64,000 nt of DNA from CAVORB01 sp963736235. GTDB taxonomy: Bacteria; Pseudomonadota; Gammaproteobacteria; Chromatiales; Chromatiaceae. Numbering within the stretch: the stretch's first letter is position 1; each line of letters starts with the position of its first letter. Made by a program: the position numbers and the translations under genes. Below, in pieces: positions 63,595 to 64,000 of the stretch. Below the pieces are notes generated by a model. It had not been told where the DNA came from. It made no database searches and worked only from the letters and a program-made list of their open reading frames with translations. The DNA lies in assembly GCA_963736235.1 (NCBI GenBank), contig CAVTOR010000005.1:434001-498000 (forward strand), written 5' to 3'.

Positions 63595-64000
63595 TTCTTC
63601 TTACCTCTCAGCCACATGCGGAAGGCGATCGAGATGCTGTTCATGGTCAGCACCAAGCCGATGAGCACCAGCGCGATGCCGAACGGGATCTGCTCGTTGA
63701 TCCCCGGCACCTGGGTTGAGGCCACGAACAGGTGCAGGGACAGGGCCATGGTCTGATCGAATACGGACTCGGGCAGGAATGGGGTGAAGAAGACCGCGCC
63801 GGTAAACATGATGGGCGCGGTCTCCCCGGCGGTGCGCGAGACCTCGAGGATGACGCCCGTCAGGATACCGGTGATCGCGTTCGGCAGCACCACCCGACGG
63901 ATGGTCTGCCAGCGTGTCGCGCCCATGTTCCAGCAGGCCTCGCGAAACGCCAGAGGTACGGATTGCAGCGACTCGCGGGTGGCGACGATGACGACCGGCA
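63588..64000 (-). CDS. pstA: PstA phosphate ABC permease, C-terminal end (5' partial)
   Basis: The frame is open leftwards from the window edge and covers about 136 residues. It shows the EAA loop (FREACWNMGATRWQTIRRVV followed by LPNAITGILTGVILEVSRTA), GETAPIMFTGAV and a last helix IALVLIGLVLTMNSISIAF ending in LRGKKKW. This is the C-terminal half of PstA, the inner-membrane phosphate permease. The stop overlaps the PstB 2 start by a few bases. The start lies beyond base 64000. Confidence 0.9.
   Translation of the reverse strand, partial: PVVIVATRESLQSVPLAFREACWNMGATRWQTIRRVVLPNAITGILTGVILEVSRTAGETAPIMFTGAVFFTPFLPESVFDQTMALSLHLFVASTQVPGINEQIPFGIALVLIGLVLTMNSISIAFRMWLRGKKKW

Noticed and set aside
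1..64000. CRISPR array, rRNA or tRNA genes
   Set aside because: No regularly spaced repeats and no cloverleaf or rRNA sequence were recognised on either strand by eye; a tRNA search program was not available.

Overview
The window is GC-rich bacterial DNA. Its first genes (recJ end, darP, sdhE, and a displaced ygfX) are typical of Gammaproteobacteria. A sulfur- or polyphosphate-storing anaerobic lineage (for example Chromatiales) is my inference from gene content, not a sequence match.

Layout. 1-9.1 kb holds housekeeping genes: recJ end, darP, sdhE, an IS1182-family element inserted in the 3' end of a DUF2238 membrane protein gene, ygfX, galE and mfd. 9.4-17.3 kb holds a hemerythrin, then a co-directional set (CBS protein, NhaD/ArsB-type permease, second CBS protein, ATP-cone/P-loop kinase, CHASE histidine kinase, response regulator) facing a CHAD protein. 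17.5-21.7 kb is an ABC importer of the iron/organophosphate type. 22-31 kb is phosphate biology: an unknown 484-aa protein, DUF47+Pit, PPK2, an Ala-rich coiled-coil protein, a Na/Pi symporter and a histidine phosphatase. 31.1-46.3 kb is one long leftward operon: korA-korB-(837-aa Fe-S protein)-rnfB-(1535-aa PFOR-like protein)-rnfC-D-G-E-A, with a probable rquA just upstream. 47.7-52.4 kb has a small protein, an HBM-type sensor and two CorC/HlyC-like proteins. 52.9-64 kb returns to phosphate: DUF47+Pit, a P-loop ATPase with an FHA-phosphatase, UspA, a second Na/Pi symporter, UspA, a second ATP-cone kinase, two PstB-type ATPases and the end of PstA.

How it fits together. Two themes dominate. 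The first is phosphate uptake, polyphosphate use and sensing, with four sites of the same 7-4-7 direct-repeat design that look like PhoB boxes. The second is low-potential electron transfer: 2-oxoacid:ferredoxin oxidoreductase (KorAB), an Rnf complex in the rnfBCDGEA order, and two large PFOR-derived proteins that appear to have lost their thiamine-diphosphate sites but keep Fe-S motifs. With rhodoquinone synthesis next door this suggests anaerobic or reductive carbon metabolism. That operon is the best candidate here for an undescribed system.

Caveat. Many otherwise conserved genes carry one to five small frameshifts, concentrated at 10.8-13.4, 20.0, 50-52 and 62.3-62.5 kb. This looks more like indel errors in the assembly than true decay, so broken genes are described with the reading frame they probably have.
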